A stretch of DNA of 32,511 nt from Pseudomonadota bacterium (GTDB lineage: Bacteria > Pseudomonadota > Gammaproteobacteria > Burkholderiales > Burkholderiaceae_C): assembly GCA_018240985.1 (NCBI GenBank), contig JAFEER010000209.1:1-32511 (forward strand), written 5' to 3'. Position 1 is the stretch's first letter. Each line of letters starts with the position of its first letter. Made by a program: the position numbers and the translations under genes. The notes beneath the pieces were generated by a model. It ran no database searches, was not told where the DNA came from, and saw only the letters and a program-made list of their open reading frames with translations. This document shows positions 1 through 8,362 of this stretch, piece by piece.

Positions 1-1457
1 CGGTGCTCGACTGGCTGCGCGAAGCCGCGCGCAGCACCGGCACCAAGGAAGGCTGCAACGAGGGCGACTGCGGCGCCTGCACCGTGGTGCTGGGCGAACT
101 CGATGCTGCGGGCACCCTGCAGCTGGCCAGCGTCAACGCCTGCATACAGTTTTTGCCCACACTGGACGGCAAGGCGCTGTTCACCGTGGAGGACTTGCAA
201 GGCATGGCCCCGGCGGCCCAAGGCTGCAGCGGCGGCGCCCAAGGCCTGCACCCGGTGCAGCAGGCGCTGGTGGAGTGCCACGGCTCGCAATGCGGCTTCT
301 GCACGCCCGGCATTGCCATGTCGCTGTGGAACAGCTACGAAGAGCACCAGCAGGCCGGCACCCGGCCCACGCGCCAGCAGCTGGCCGACGACCTGTCGGG
401 CAACCTGTGCCGCTGCACCGGCTACCGTCCCATCCTGGACGCGGGCGAGCGCATGTTCGACCTGCCCACGGCCCTCCTTGACCGCGCCGCCGTCACGCAG
501 GCGCTGCGAGAGCTGGCGCAGAACCCGCCCCTGTACTACAGAACGCACAACGGCCAGCGCACCGATCATTTCAACAGCCCGCGCACGCTGCAGGAACTGG
601 CGGCCCTGCGCCTTGCAATGCCCCAGGCGCGGCTGCTGGCCGGCAGCACCGACATCGGCCTGTGGGTGAACAAGCAGTTCCGCGACGTGGGCGACCTGAT
701 CTACCTGGGCAATGTGGCCGAGCTGCGCACCGTGGAGGAACGCGGCCAGGAGCTGTGGATAGGCGCCGGCGCCACGCTCGAAGAGGCCTGGCGCGCGCTG
801 GCCGCACGGGCGCCCACGCTCACCGATGTCTGGCTGCGCTTTGCCTCCCCGCCCATACGCCACAGCGGCACCATGGGCGGCAACGTGGCCAACGGCTCGC
901 CGATTGGCGATTCGCCCCCCATCCTGATGGCGCTGGACGCCGCCATCGAGCTGCGCCGGGGCAGCACCGTGCGCCGCATGCCGCTGCCCGACTTTTATCT
1001 GGACTACATGCAGAACGCGCTGCAGGAGGGCGAATTCGTGCAGGCCATCGTGGTGCCGCTGGCGGCCTTTGCGCGCCAGGTGCGCGGCTACAAGATCAGC
1101 AAGCGCTTCGACTGCGACATCTCGGCGCTGTGCGCCGGCATGGCCATCACGCTCGATGGCGGCACCGTCGCCAGCGTGCGCCTGGCCTATGGCGGCATGG
1201 CCGCCACCGTCAAGCGCGCGGCGCTGGCCGAGGCCGCCCTGCTGGGCCAACCCTGGACCGAGGCCAGCGTGCGTGCCGCCCAGCAGGCGCTGGCGCAGGA
1301 CTTCCAGCCCATGACCGACATGCGCGCCAGCAGCCAGTACCGCCTGCAGGTGGCGCAGAACCTGCTGCAGCGCCTGTGGCTGGAGACGCGCGCCAGCAAC
1401 CCATTGGACGCCAGCGCCACCAGCGTCTTCAGCGTGATGCCGCACGCCGCAGCTTGA
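1..1457 (+). CDS. xdhA: Xanthine dehydrogenase small subunit XdhA (5' partial)
   Basis: Iron-sulfur/FAD subunit of xanthine dehydrogenase, the enzyme oxidising hypoxanthine to xanthine and xanthine to urate. It carries electrons from the molybdenum site on XdhB to NAD+. The reading frame is already open at the window edge, so the true start lies upstream; the first in-frame GTG at position 3 is internal. The plant-type [2Fe-2S] cysteines appear in GCNEGDCGACTVV, and the second helical [2Fe-2S] domain in CGFCTPG followed by CRCTGYRP. The FAD domain follows, with LLAGSTDIGLWV and IRHSGTMGGNVANGSPIGDS, then a CO-dehydrogenase-flavoprotein-type C-terminus. The stop lies 12 bp before xdhB, which has its own Shine-Dalgarno, so the two form one operon. 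Family assignment is firm. Confidence 0.95.
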   Translation, partial: VLDWLREAARSTGTKEGCNEGDCGACTVVLGELDAAGTLQLASVNACIQFLPTLDGKALFTVEDLQGMAPAAQGCSGGAQGLHPVQQALVECHGSQCGFCTPGIAMSLWNSYEEHQQAGTRPTRQQLADDLSGNLCRCTGYRPILDAGERMFDLPTALLDRAAVTQALRELAQNPPLYYRTHNGQRTDHFNSPRTLQELAALRLAMPQARLLAGSTDIGLWVNKQFRDVGDLIYLGNVAELRTVEERGQELWIGAGATLEEAWRALAARAPTLTDVWLRFASPPIRHSGTMGGNVANGSPIGDSPPILMALDAAIELRRGSTVRRMPLPDFYLDYMQNALQEGEFVQAIVVPLAAFARQVRGYKISKRFDCDISALCAGMAITLDGGTVASVRLAYGGMAATVKRAALAEAALLGQPWTEASVRAAQQALAQDFQPMTDMRASSQYRLQVAQNLLQRLWLETRASNPLDASATSVFSVMPHAAA

Positions 1458-1469
1458 GGAGACTTCACC

Positions 1470-3899
1470 ATGAACAAGCCCGTCCCCAGCACCTTGCTGC
1501 AGCGCCCCGCCGCCTTCGCCCCCTATCAGGACAACCAGCAGCTGCGCCTGGACTCGCACGCCGAGGCGCGCGCGCACCAGGCGGGCGCGCGCGTGGGCAT
1601 CAGCCAGGCGCATGAATCGGCGCAGCTGCATGTCACCGGCGGCGCCACCTACACCGACGATATCCCAGAGCTGGCCGGCACGCTGCACTGCGCGCTGGGC
1701 CTGGCCCCGGTGGCCGCGGGCCGGCTGTTGTCGATAGACCTGGACGCGCTGCGCGCCATGCCGGGCGTGGTGCGGGTGTTCACGGCCGAGGACATTCCGG
1801 GTGCCAACGACTGGGGCTCCATCGTCCACGACGACCCCATCCTGTGCGTGGGCGACATCCGCTACCTGGGCCAGCCGGTGTTTGCCGTGGTGGCCGAGAC
1901 GCGCGATCAGGCGCGCCGCGCCGCCGCCCTGGCCAGGCAGGTGCTGCGGGTCGAGTCCGCGCAGCCAGTTATCACTCCCCAGCAGGCCCATGCCAAGGGC
2001 CAGTACGTGGTCGATCCCATGCACCTGGTGCGCAGCAGCAGCGGCCTGGATGAGGCCGGCATACGCGCGCGCATCACGGCCGCGCCGCACCGCCTGCAGG
2101 GCCAGCTCGACGTGGGCGGGCAGGAACAGTTCTACCTGGAGGGGCAGATCAGCTACGCCACGCCGAAGGAAGGCGGAGCCATGCATGTGCACTGCTCCAC
2201 CCAGCACCCTAGCGAGATGCAGCACCTGGTGGCGCATGCCCTGGGCGTGCAGGCGCATGCGGTGCAAGTGGAGTGCCGGCGCATGGGCGGCGGCTTTGGC
2301 GGCAAGGAATCGCAGTCCGGCCTGTTCGCCTGCATGGCCAGCGTGGCCGCGCGCCTGCTGGCGCGCCCGGTCAAGCTGCGCGTGGATCGCGATGACGACT
2401 TTCTCATCACCGGCCGGCGCCACTGCTTCTGGTACGAGTACGACGTGGGCTACGACGATGCCGGCCGCATCCTGGGCGCCGCTATCACCATGGTCTCGCG
2501 CGCCGGGCATTCGGCCGATCTGTCGGCCCCGGTGATGACACGCGCGCTGTGCCACTTCGACAACGCCTACTGGCTGCCCGAGGTGGCCATGCACGGCTAC
2601 TGCGGCAAGACGAATACGCAGAGCAACACCGCGTTCCGCGGCTTTGGCGGGCCGCAGGGCGCGATTGCCATCGAATACATCCTGGACAGCATTGCGCGCG
2701 GGTTGCAGCAAGACCCGCTGGCCGTGCGCCGCGCCAACTTCTACGGCCGCGCCGAACACAACGTCACGCCCTACCTGCAGACAGTGCGCGACAACGTGAT
2801 CCACGAACTGGTCGATCAGCTGGAGGAGCGCAGCGGCTACCAGGCGCGTCGTGCGGCCATAGCCTCCTACAACGCCACCAGCCCCGTGCTCAAGCGCGGC
2901 CTGGCGCTCACGCCCGTCAAGTTCGGCATCAGCTTCAACGTCAAGCATTTCAACCAGGCCGGCGCGCTGGTGCATGTGTACACCGACGGCTCCATCCTCG
3001 TGAACCATGGCGGCACCGAGATGGGCCAGGGCCTGAACACCAAGGTGGCCCAGGTGGTGGCGCATGAGCTGGGCGTGGCCTTCGAGCGCGTGCGCGTGAC
3101 CGCCACGGACACGAGCAAGGTGGCCAACACCTCGGCCACGGCCGCCTCCACCGGCACCGACCTGAACGGCAAGGCCGCGCAGGACGCCGCGCGCCAGATC
3201 CGCGAGCACCTGGCGGCCTGCGCCGCGGCGCGCCACGGCGGCAAGGCAGACGACGTGCGCTTTGCCAACGACCAGGTGCAGGTCGGCGGCAAGCAGCTGT
3301 CGTTCGAGACCCTGGTGGGCCAGGCCTATACCGACCGCGTGCAGCTGTGGTCTGACGGCTTCTATGCCACGCCCGGCCTGTCCTGGGACAAGGACAAGAT
3401 GCAGGGCAACCCCTTCTACTACTTCGCCTACGGCGCCGCCGTCAGCGAGGTGGTGGTGGACACGCTCACGGGCGAGTGGAAGCTGCTGCGTGCCGACCTG
3501 CTACACGACGTGGGACGATCCCTCAACCCGGCCGTGGACATAGGCCAGGTGGAGGGCGCCTTCATCCAGGGCATGGGCTGGCTGACCATGGAGGAGCTGG
3601 TCTGGCACCCCCAGAGCGGCCTGCTGCTGACGCACGCGCCCAGCACCTACAAGATCCCCACGGCCAACGACTGCCCGCCCGAGTTCAACGTGCAGCTGTT
3701 CGAGGGCGACAACGTGGAGGACTCCATCCACCGCAGCAAGGCCGTGGGCGAGCCGCCGCTGTTGCTGCCGTTCTCGGTGTTCTTCGCCATCCGCGACGCC
3801 GTGGCCGCCGCTGGCGGGCACCGCATCGTGCCGCCCCTGCAGGCACCCGCCACCAGCGAAGCCATCCTGCGCGCCATCAGCGCCGTGCAGGCCGGCTGA
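1470..3899 (+). CDS. xdhB: Xanthine dehydrogenase large (molybdopterin) subunit XdhB
   Basis: Molybdenum-cofactor subunit where the purine is hydroxylated; partner of XdhA in an (AB)2 complex. At 809 residues it has the usual length. Visible Moco and active-site motifs are RMGGGFGGKESQ (Glu that contacts substrate), FRGFGGPQG (Arg that orients substrate), GGTEMGQGLNTK, and near the C-terminus KAVGEPPLLLPF, which holds the catalytic base Glu. The ATG start is preceded by a clear GAGGAG ribosome binding site. The Moco-sulfuration chaperone gene xdhC, which often follows xdhB, is absent here; a LysR regulator gene starts only 8 bp after the stop. Family assignment is very firm, and the xanthine specificity is supported by the neighbouring guaD and purine permease. 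Confidence 0.96.
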   Translation: MNKPVPSTLLQRPAAFAPYQDNQQLRLDSHAEARAHQAGARVGISQAHESAQLHVTGGATYTDDIPELAGTLHCALGLAPVAAGRLLSIDLDALRAMPGVVRVFTAEDIPGANDWGSIVHDDPILCVGDIRYLGQPVFAVVAETRDQARRAAALARQVLRVESAQPVITPQQAHAKGQYVVDPMHLVRSSSGLDEAGIRARITAAPHRLQGQLDVGGQEQFYLEGQISYATPKEGGAMHVHCSTQHPSEMQHLVAHALGVQAHAVQVECRRMGGGFGGKESQSGLFACMASVAARLLARPVKLRVDRDDDFLITGRRHCFWYEYDVGYDDAGRILGAAITMVSRAGHSADLSAPVMTRALCHFDNAYWLPEVAMHGYCGKTNTQSNTAFRGFGGPQGAIAIEYILDSIARGLQQDPLAVRRANFYGRAEHNVTPYLQTVRDNVIHELVDQLEERSGYQARRAAIASYNATSPVLKRGLALTPVKFGISFNVKHFNQAGALVHVYTDGSILVNHGGTEMGQGLNTKVAQVVAHELGVAFERVRVTATDTSKVANTSATAASTGTDLNGKAAQDAARQIREHLAACAAARHGGKADDVRFANDQVQVGGKQLSFETLVGQAYTDRVQLWSDGFYATPGLSWDKDKMQGNPFYYFAYGAAVSEVVVDTLTGEWKLLRADLLHDVGRSLNPAVDIGQVEGAFIQGMGWLTMEELVWHPQSGLLLTHAPSTYKIPTANDCPPEFNVQLFEGDNVEDSIHRSKAVGEPPLLLPFSVFFAIRDAVAAAGGHRIVPPLQAPATSEAILRAISAVQAG

Positions 3900-3907
3900 A
3901 CACGGCC

Positions 3908-4915
3908 ATGGACATGCCCACCACCCCGAACCCGCCCAAGGCGCCCGCAGGCCATGCGGACGACCGGGCCCTGTTCGACCGCATCGACCTGCACCTGATA
4001 CGCGTGCTGCACCAGGTGTTGACCGAGCGCAGCGTCTCGCGCGCGGCGCTGCGACTGGGCATGCACCAGCCGGCGGTCTCCAGCGCCCTGAAGCGCCTGC
4101 GCGAGCTCTCAGGCGACCCGCTGCTGGTCAGGAGCGGCGCCCACATGGTGCCCACCGAGGCCGGCCAGCGCATGCTGGAGCCAGCGGCCAACGTGCTGCG
4201 CGCGGCCGAGACGCTGTTTACCGAGGCGCGCAGCTTCGACCCGCGCACCAGCTGCCAGACCTTCCACATCGCCGCCAGCGACTATCTCGACCCGCTGTTC
4301 CTGCCGCGCCTGGTGGCCGACATCCAGCGCCAGGCGCCGCTGGCCCGGGTGGAGATACACGCCCTCACGCGCGAGGCCGACTACCGCGCCCAGCTGGCCC
4401 TGGGCGAGATCGACCTGGTGATCGGCAACTGGCTGGAGCCGCCCGAGGATCTGCACCTGGCGCGGCTGTTCAGCGACGAGGTGGTGTCGCTAGTCAGCCG
4501 CCACCACCCGGCCGTGCGCCGCGGCTGGGACGAGGCCGCCTGGCTGGCCGCCGAGCACATCGCGCCCATGCCCACGCATCCGGGCGCGCGCGGCATCATC
4601 GACCAGGTGCTGGACGGCCTGGGGCTCAAGCGCCACATCGCCGCACGCAGCGCCTATTTCAGCCTGATCCCTGACATGGTCGCCGGCACGCGCCTGGTGC
4701 TGACCACGGGGCGGCGCTACTGTGAGCGCGTGGCCAGCCGCCTGCCCCTGGTGATATTGCCCTGCCCCATCGCCCTGCCGCCGCTGCAGTACTACCAGCT
4801 GTGGCATGCGCGCAGCCAGCATTCGAGCAGCGCGCGCTGGCTGCGCGAGCGCACGCGCGAGACCATCGCCGGCCTGCCAGCCCCAGCCATAGAGCCCGCG
4901 CCAGCACATTCCTGA
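3908..4915 (+). CDS. LysR-family transcriptional regulator of the purine cluster
   Basis: A 335-residue LysR-type regulator. The N-terminal winged helix-turn-helix spans about residues 20-80 (DLHLIRVLHQVLTERSVSRA, then LGMHQPAVSSALKRLRELSG and a wing ending VPTEAGQRML). A type-2 periplasmic-binding-protein-like effector domain follows, starting around FHIAASDYLDPLFLP. The style of the HTH and effector domain resembles the NodD/NahR-like branch. The chosen ATG is 8 bp after xdhB; the open frame continues upstream, but only as a shadow inside xdhB, and a second Met lies two codons later. It is co-directional with the xdh and permease genes rather than divergent, so it probably controls the operon from within it. 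The effector (a purine or urate) is inferred from context only. Confidence 0.88.
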   Translation: MDMPTTPNPPKAPAGHADDRALFDRIDLHLIRVLHQVLTERSVSRAALRLGMHQPAVSSALKRLRELSGDPLLVRSGAHMVPTEAGQRMLEPAANVLRAAETLFTEARSFDPRTSCQTFHIAASDYLDPLFLPRLVADIQRQAPLARVEIHALTREADYRAQLALGEIDLVIGNWLEPPEDLHLARLFSDEVVSLVSRHHPAVRRGWDEAAWLAAEHIAPMPTHPGARGIIDQVLDGLGLKRHIAARSAYFSLIPDMVAGTRLVLTTGRRYCERVASRLPLVILPCPIALPPLQYYQLWHARSQHSSSARWLRERTRETIAGLPAPAIEPAPAHS

Positions 4916-4947
4916 CCCCCAAGACAACACGCACGGAGACAAACACC

Positions 4948-6303
4948 ATGAGCACCAACGACCTGAGCGGCGTTACGCCCACGGCGCCGCACCGCACATC
5001 CACGGGCCTGCTGGAGCGCCTGTTCAAGCTGCAGGAGCACGGCACCAGCGTCCGCACGGAGCTGATCGCGGGCCTGACGACCTTCCTGACGATGGCCTAC
5101 ATCATCTTCGTCAACCCCGCCATCCTGGGCGACGCCGGCATGCCCAAGGACGCCGTGTTCGTCGCCACCTGCATCATCGCGGCGCTGGGCACGGCGGTAA
5201 TGGCGCTGTACGCCAATTACCCGATCGCGCTGGCGCCGGGCATGGGGCTGAACGCCTACTTCGCCTACGCCGTGGTGCTGCACATGGGCTTCACCTGGCA
5301 GGCGGCGCTGGGAGCGGTGTTCATCTCGGGCTGCCTGTTCCTGTTCGTCACCGTCACCGGCATCCGGGGCTTGATCATCAACGGCATACCGCAGTCATTG
5401 CGCCTGGCGATCACGGTGGGCATCGGGCTGTTCCTGGCGCTGATTGCGCTCAAGAGCGCCGGCATCGTGGTGGGGTCTGAAGCCACCCTGGTCACCCTGG
5501 GCGACCTGCACAAGCCCAGCGTGATCCTGGCGGTGCTCGGCTTCCTGCTCATGGTGACGCTGGACAAGCTGCGCGTGCCCGGCGCCATCCTGATCGGCAT
5601 CATCGCCGTCACCGTCGCCTCGTTCTTCTTCGGCGGCAACCAGTTCCACGGCATCTTCGACGTGCCGCCCTCGATAGAACCGACGCTGCTGAAGCTCGAC
5701 ATCCACACCGCCGTGACCAAGGGCCTGCTGAACGTGGTGCTGGTGTTCTTCCTGGTCGAGCTGTTCGACGCCACCGGCACCCTGATGGGCGTGGCGCGCC
5801 GCGCCGGCCTGCTGGTGCCGGGCAAGATGGATCGCCTGAACAAGGCGCTGTTTGCCGACAGCGCCGCCATCTTCGCCGGCTCCATGCTCGGCACCTCCAG
5901 CACCACCGCCTATGTGGAAAGCGCGGCCGGCGTGCAGGCCGGCGGGCGCACCGGCCTGTCGGCGCTCACCGTATCGGTGCTGTTCCTGGCGGCGCTGTTC
6001 ATCGCCCCGCTGGCGGGGGCCGTGCCGGCCTACGCCACGGCGCCGGCGCTGTTCTTCGTCGGCTGCCTGATGATGCGCGACCTGACCGAGCTGCCATGGG
6101 ACGACTCCACCGAGGTGGTGCCGGCCGCCGTCACGGCGCTGATGATGCCCTTCACCTACTCCATCGCCAACGGCCTGGCGTTCGGCTTCATTGCCTACGC
6201 CGGCATCAAGCTGCTGACCGGCAGGGTCAAGGAGGTGCACTGGATGGTGTGGCTGATCGCCAGCGTCTTCCTGTTCAAGTTCTTCTACGTCGGGGGGCAC
6301 TGA
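4948..6303 (+). CDS. AzgA-type purine (guanine/hypoxanthine) permease, NCS2-like
   Basis: Inner-membrane nucleobase transporter of 451 residues, very hydrophobic with roughly a dozen predicted membrane segments. Family signatures are LIAGLTTFLTMAYIIFVNP near residue 40, ANYPIALAPGMGLNAYFAY, the carboxylate-bearing FLVELFDATGTLMGVA in the centre, and SSTTAYVESAAGVQAGGRTG. These match the AzgA/PbuG/GhxP group, which imports guanine, hypoxanthine or adenine by proton symport, rather than the UraA/XanQ branch. The start is the ATG preceded by CACGGAGAC, a good Shine-Dalgarno; an upstream in-frame extension overlaps the LysR gene and is not used. It ends 3 bp before guaD, so transport and guanine deamination are coexpressed. 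Confidence 0.93.
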   Translation: MSTNDLSGVTPTAPHRTSTGLLERLFKLQEHGTSVRTELIAGLTTFLTMAYIIFVNPAILGDAGMPKDAVFVATCIIAALGTAVMALYANYPIALAPGMGLNAYFAYAVVLHMGFTWQAALGAVFISGCLFLFVTVTGIRGLIINGIPQSLRLAITVGIGLFLALIALKSAGIVVGSEATLVTLGDLHKPSVILAVLGFLLMVTLDKLRVPGAILIGIIAVTVASFFFGGNQFHGIFDVPPSIEPTLLKLDIHTAVTKGLLNVVLVFFLVELFDATGTLMGVARRAGLLVPGKMDRLNKALFADSAAIFAGSMLGTSSTTAYVESAAGVQAGGRTGLSALTVSVLFLAALFIAPLAGAVPAYATAPALFFVGCLMMRDLTELPWDDSTEVVPAAVTALMMPFTYSIANGLAFGFIAYAGIKLLTGRVKEVHWMVWLIASVFLFKFFYVGGH

Positions 6304-6306
6304 GCC

Positions 6307-7596
6307 ATGGCCGCCACCACGCTGCAAGCCTGGCGCGCCCAGCTGCTGCGCTTTGACGCGCAAGGAACGCCGCTGTACGACAGCGACGGCCTGCTGGTAA
6401 CGGCCGAAGGCGCGGACGGCCGGCGCCGTGTGGTGGACGCCGGCAGCCACGCCGCCGTGGCCGCGCGCCACCCCGGCGTGCCGGTGCAAGAGCTGCCGGG
6501 CCGGCTGATCGCGCCGGGATTCATCGACATGCATGTGCACTATCCGCAGACCGACATCATCGGCGCCCCGGCCGAAGGCCTGCTGCCCTGGCTGGAGCAC
6601 TACACCTTCCCGGCCGAGGCGGCCTTTGCCGACCCCGCGCACGCGGCGGAGGTGGCGGGCTTCTTCTTCGACGAACTGCGGCGCAATGGCGTAACCACGG
6701 CGCTGACCTTCTGCACCTCGCACCCGGCGTCGGTCGATGCCTTCTTCCAGCAGGCGCAAGCACGCGGCCTGCGCATGATCGGCGGCAAGGTGCTGCAGGA
6801 TCGCCACAGCCCCGACGGCGTGCGCGACCAAACCGAGCAAAGCCTGCTCGACACCGAGGCGCTGATAGCGCGCTGGCATGGCCAGGGGCGGCTGGGCTAC
6901 GCCATCACGCCGCGCTTTGCGCCATCCTGCTCCGACGCGCAGCTGCAGGGCGCGGCCGAGCTCGCGCGCCGCCACCCTGACACCTGGATCCAGAGCCATG
7001 TGGCCGAGAACCAGGACGAGGTGCGCTGGGTGCGCGCGCTCTATCCACAGGCGCGCTCCTACCTCGACGTGTACCAGCGCTTCGGCCTGCTGCGCGAGCG
7101 CGCCGTGTACGCCCACTGCATCCATCTGGACGAGGCCGACCGGCGGCTGATGCACGAGACGCAAACCGCCGCCGCCGTGAGCCCGACGAGCAATCTGTTC
7201 CTGGGCAGCGGCTTCTTCGACTACTACGCCGCCGCGCGGGCCCACATGCTGCACGGCCTGGCCAGCGACGTCGGCGGTGGCACCAGCTTTTCGCCCTTCC
7301 ACACCATGCTGGCGGCCTATTTCGTGGGGCGCGAGGGACAAAGCAAGTTGGGCCTGAGCTTGAAGCCGTCCGAACTCTGGTGGCAGCACACGGGCGGCGC
7401 CGCGCAGGCGCTAGGCCTCGCGGGCGTGGTTGGCACGCTGCAGCCGGGCAGCGAGGCCGACTTCATCGTGCTCAACCCGAAGGCCACGCCGCTGCTGACG
7501 CGCAAGACCGAACGCGCGCAAAACCTGGAAGAGCTGCTGTTCGCCCTCATCGTGCTGGGCGACGACCGCGTGGTGGAGCGCACGGTGATTGCGTGA
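6307..7596 (+). CDS. guaD: Guanine deaminase
   Basis: Zinc amidohydrolase converting guanine to xanthine and ammonia, feeding xanthine dehydrogenase encoded upstream. 429 residues, normal for bacterial GuaD. Metal and substrate motifs in order are FIDMHVHYPQTDIIG (HxH metal pair plus substrate loop), a DRHSPDG segment, SHVAENQDE (metal His plus general-acid Glu), YAHCIHLD (His), and SDVGGGTSFS (metal Asp). The C-terminal composite domain ends with GSEADFIVLNP, typical of the superfamily. The gene begins 3 bp after the permease stop and closes the purine operon. It is convergent with dedA, whose stop codon lies 32 bp beyond, across a heptanucleotide tandem repeat. Confidence 0.95.
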   Translation: MAATTLQAWRAQLLRFDAQGTPLYDSDGLLVTAEGADGRRRVVDAGSHAAVAARHPGVPVQELPGRLIAPGFIDMHVHYPQTDIIGAPAEGLLPWLEHYTFPAEAAFADPAHAAEVAGFFFDELRRNGVTTALTFCTSHPASVDAFFQQAQARGLRMIGGKVLQDRHSPDGVRDQTEQSLLDTEALIARWHGQGRLGYAITPRFAPSCSDAQLQGAAELARRHPDTWIQSHVAENQDEVRWVRALYPQARSYLDVYQRFGLLRERAVYAHCIHLDEADRRLMHETQTAAAVSPTSNLFLGSGFFDYYAAARAHMLHGLASDVGGGTSFSPFHTMLAAYFVGREGQSKLGLSLKPSELWWQHTGGAAQALGLAGVVGTLQPGSEADFIVLNPKATPLLTRKTERAQNLEELLFALIVLGDDRVVERTVIA

Positions 7597-7603
7597 GCGC
7601 CCC

Positions 7604-7631
7604 CACTCACCACTCACCACTCACCACTCAC
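7604..7631. repeat. Tandem heptanucleotide repeat, 4 copies of CACTCAC
   Basis: Four exact, uninterrupted copies of CACTCAC fill the junction between the convergent guaD and dedA genes and run over the dedA stop codon (TGA of the - strand at 7628-7630). On the - strand it reads as TGAGTGG units, so a stop is present in every copy and a change in copy number would not alter either protein. It is probably a slipped-strand product. No terminator-like hairpin is visible in this junction. Confidence 0.8.
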
Positions 7632-8266
7632 CCCTTCCGCCCCGCCCTCCACGCCCCAAAAATAGCAATCATCCCCGGCACCAGGATCAGACCCCAGATG
7701 ATCTTCTCCAGGTGCTGGCGCACCCAGGGCAGGTTGCCGAAGAAGTAGCCGGCCGTGGCAATGCCCAGCACCCAGACCAGGGCCCCCGCCACGTTGTAGG
7801 CCGTGAACTTGGCCCGCCCCATGGCCGCAACGCCGCCCACGAAGGGGGCGAAGGTGCGAATGAAGGGCATGAAGCGCGCCAGCACGATGGTGATGCCGCC
7901 ATAGCGCTCGTAGAAGGCGTGCGCCTGGTCAAAGGCCCGCTTGTTGAACCAGCGCGAATCCTCCCACTGGAACACCTTGGGCCCGAAATAGCGGCCGATG
8001 GAATAGTTGCACTGGTCGCCCAGAATGGCAGCGGCCAGCAGGATGGCGCAGGCCAGCGGAAAGTTGAGCAGCCCCGCGCCGCTCAGTGCGCCAACGATGA
8101 ACAGCAGCGAGTCGCCGGGCAGGAAGGGCATGACCACGACGCCCGTTTCCACGAACACTATCAGGAACAGGAGCGCATACACCCAGGCGCCGTAGCTGGC
8201 GACAAAAGCCTCCAGGTGCTTGTCCACATGCAGGATGAAGTCGATCAGAAACGCAATGATGTCCAC
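7628..8266 (-). CDS. DedA-family inner membrane protein (SNARE/VTT domain)
   Basis: A 212-residue integral membrane protein of the DedA family, whose members translocate or flip polyprenyl/phospholipid carriers and affect envelope integrity. Visible hallmarks are FLPGDSLLF after the first membrane segments, the amphipathic GGITIVLARFMPFIRTFAPF with the conserved Arg residues, GGVAAMGRAKF, and a C-terminal hydrophobic segment. The start is taken as GTG at 8266, which gives VDIIAFLIDFILHVDKHL, the typical N-terminus; AAAGG lies 8 nt upstream. The frame stays open much further, to 9043, but that part is antisense to mutL and lacks membrane-protein character. Divergent from mutL across 96 bp. The exact substrate cannot be told. 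Confidence 0.9.
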   Translation of the reverse strand: MDIIAFLIDFILHVDKHLEAFVASYGAWVYALLFLIVFVETGVVVMPFLPGDSLLFIVGALSGAGLLNFPLACAILLAAAILGDQCNYSIGRYFGPKVFQWEDSRWFNKRAFDQAHAFYERYGGITIVLARFMPFIRTFAPFVGGVAAMGRAKFTAYNVAGALVWVLGIATAGYFFGNLPWVRQHLEKIIWGLILVPGMIAIFGAWRAGRKG

Positions 8267-8350
8267 GAGGCAGGCCTTTGGTTTTACGGCGCGAAATGTG
8301 GCGCGTAATGTACCCGCGCCGGGGCGGCGACGGCCGCGCAACCCGGCACC

Positions 8351-8356
8351 TACAAT
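8351..8356 (+). promoter_or_regulatory. -10-like hexamer TACAAT for mutL, leaderless arrangement
   Basis: TACAAT ends exactly 6 nt before the GTG start of mutL. A transcript starting 7 nt past the hexamer would begin at the start codon itself. There is no Shine-Dalgarno in the preceding 20 nt. No convincing -35 box is visible at 16-18 bp, so this rests on the -10 match and on the same spacing seen at other genes here. Confidence 0.45.
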
Positions 8357-8362
8357 CGCCGC

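Noticed and set aside
5395-7389. A 664-codon open frame on the - strand opposite the permease and guaD
   Set aside because: Composition is His/Gly/Gln/Arg-rich without any domain, as expected for the antisense frame of a GC-rich gene; the + strand genes are certain.
7604-7631. Possible CRISPR array or direct-repeat array
   Set aside because: Units are 7 bp with no spacers, and no cas gene is present.
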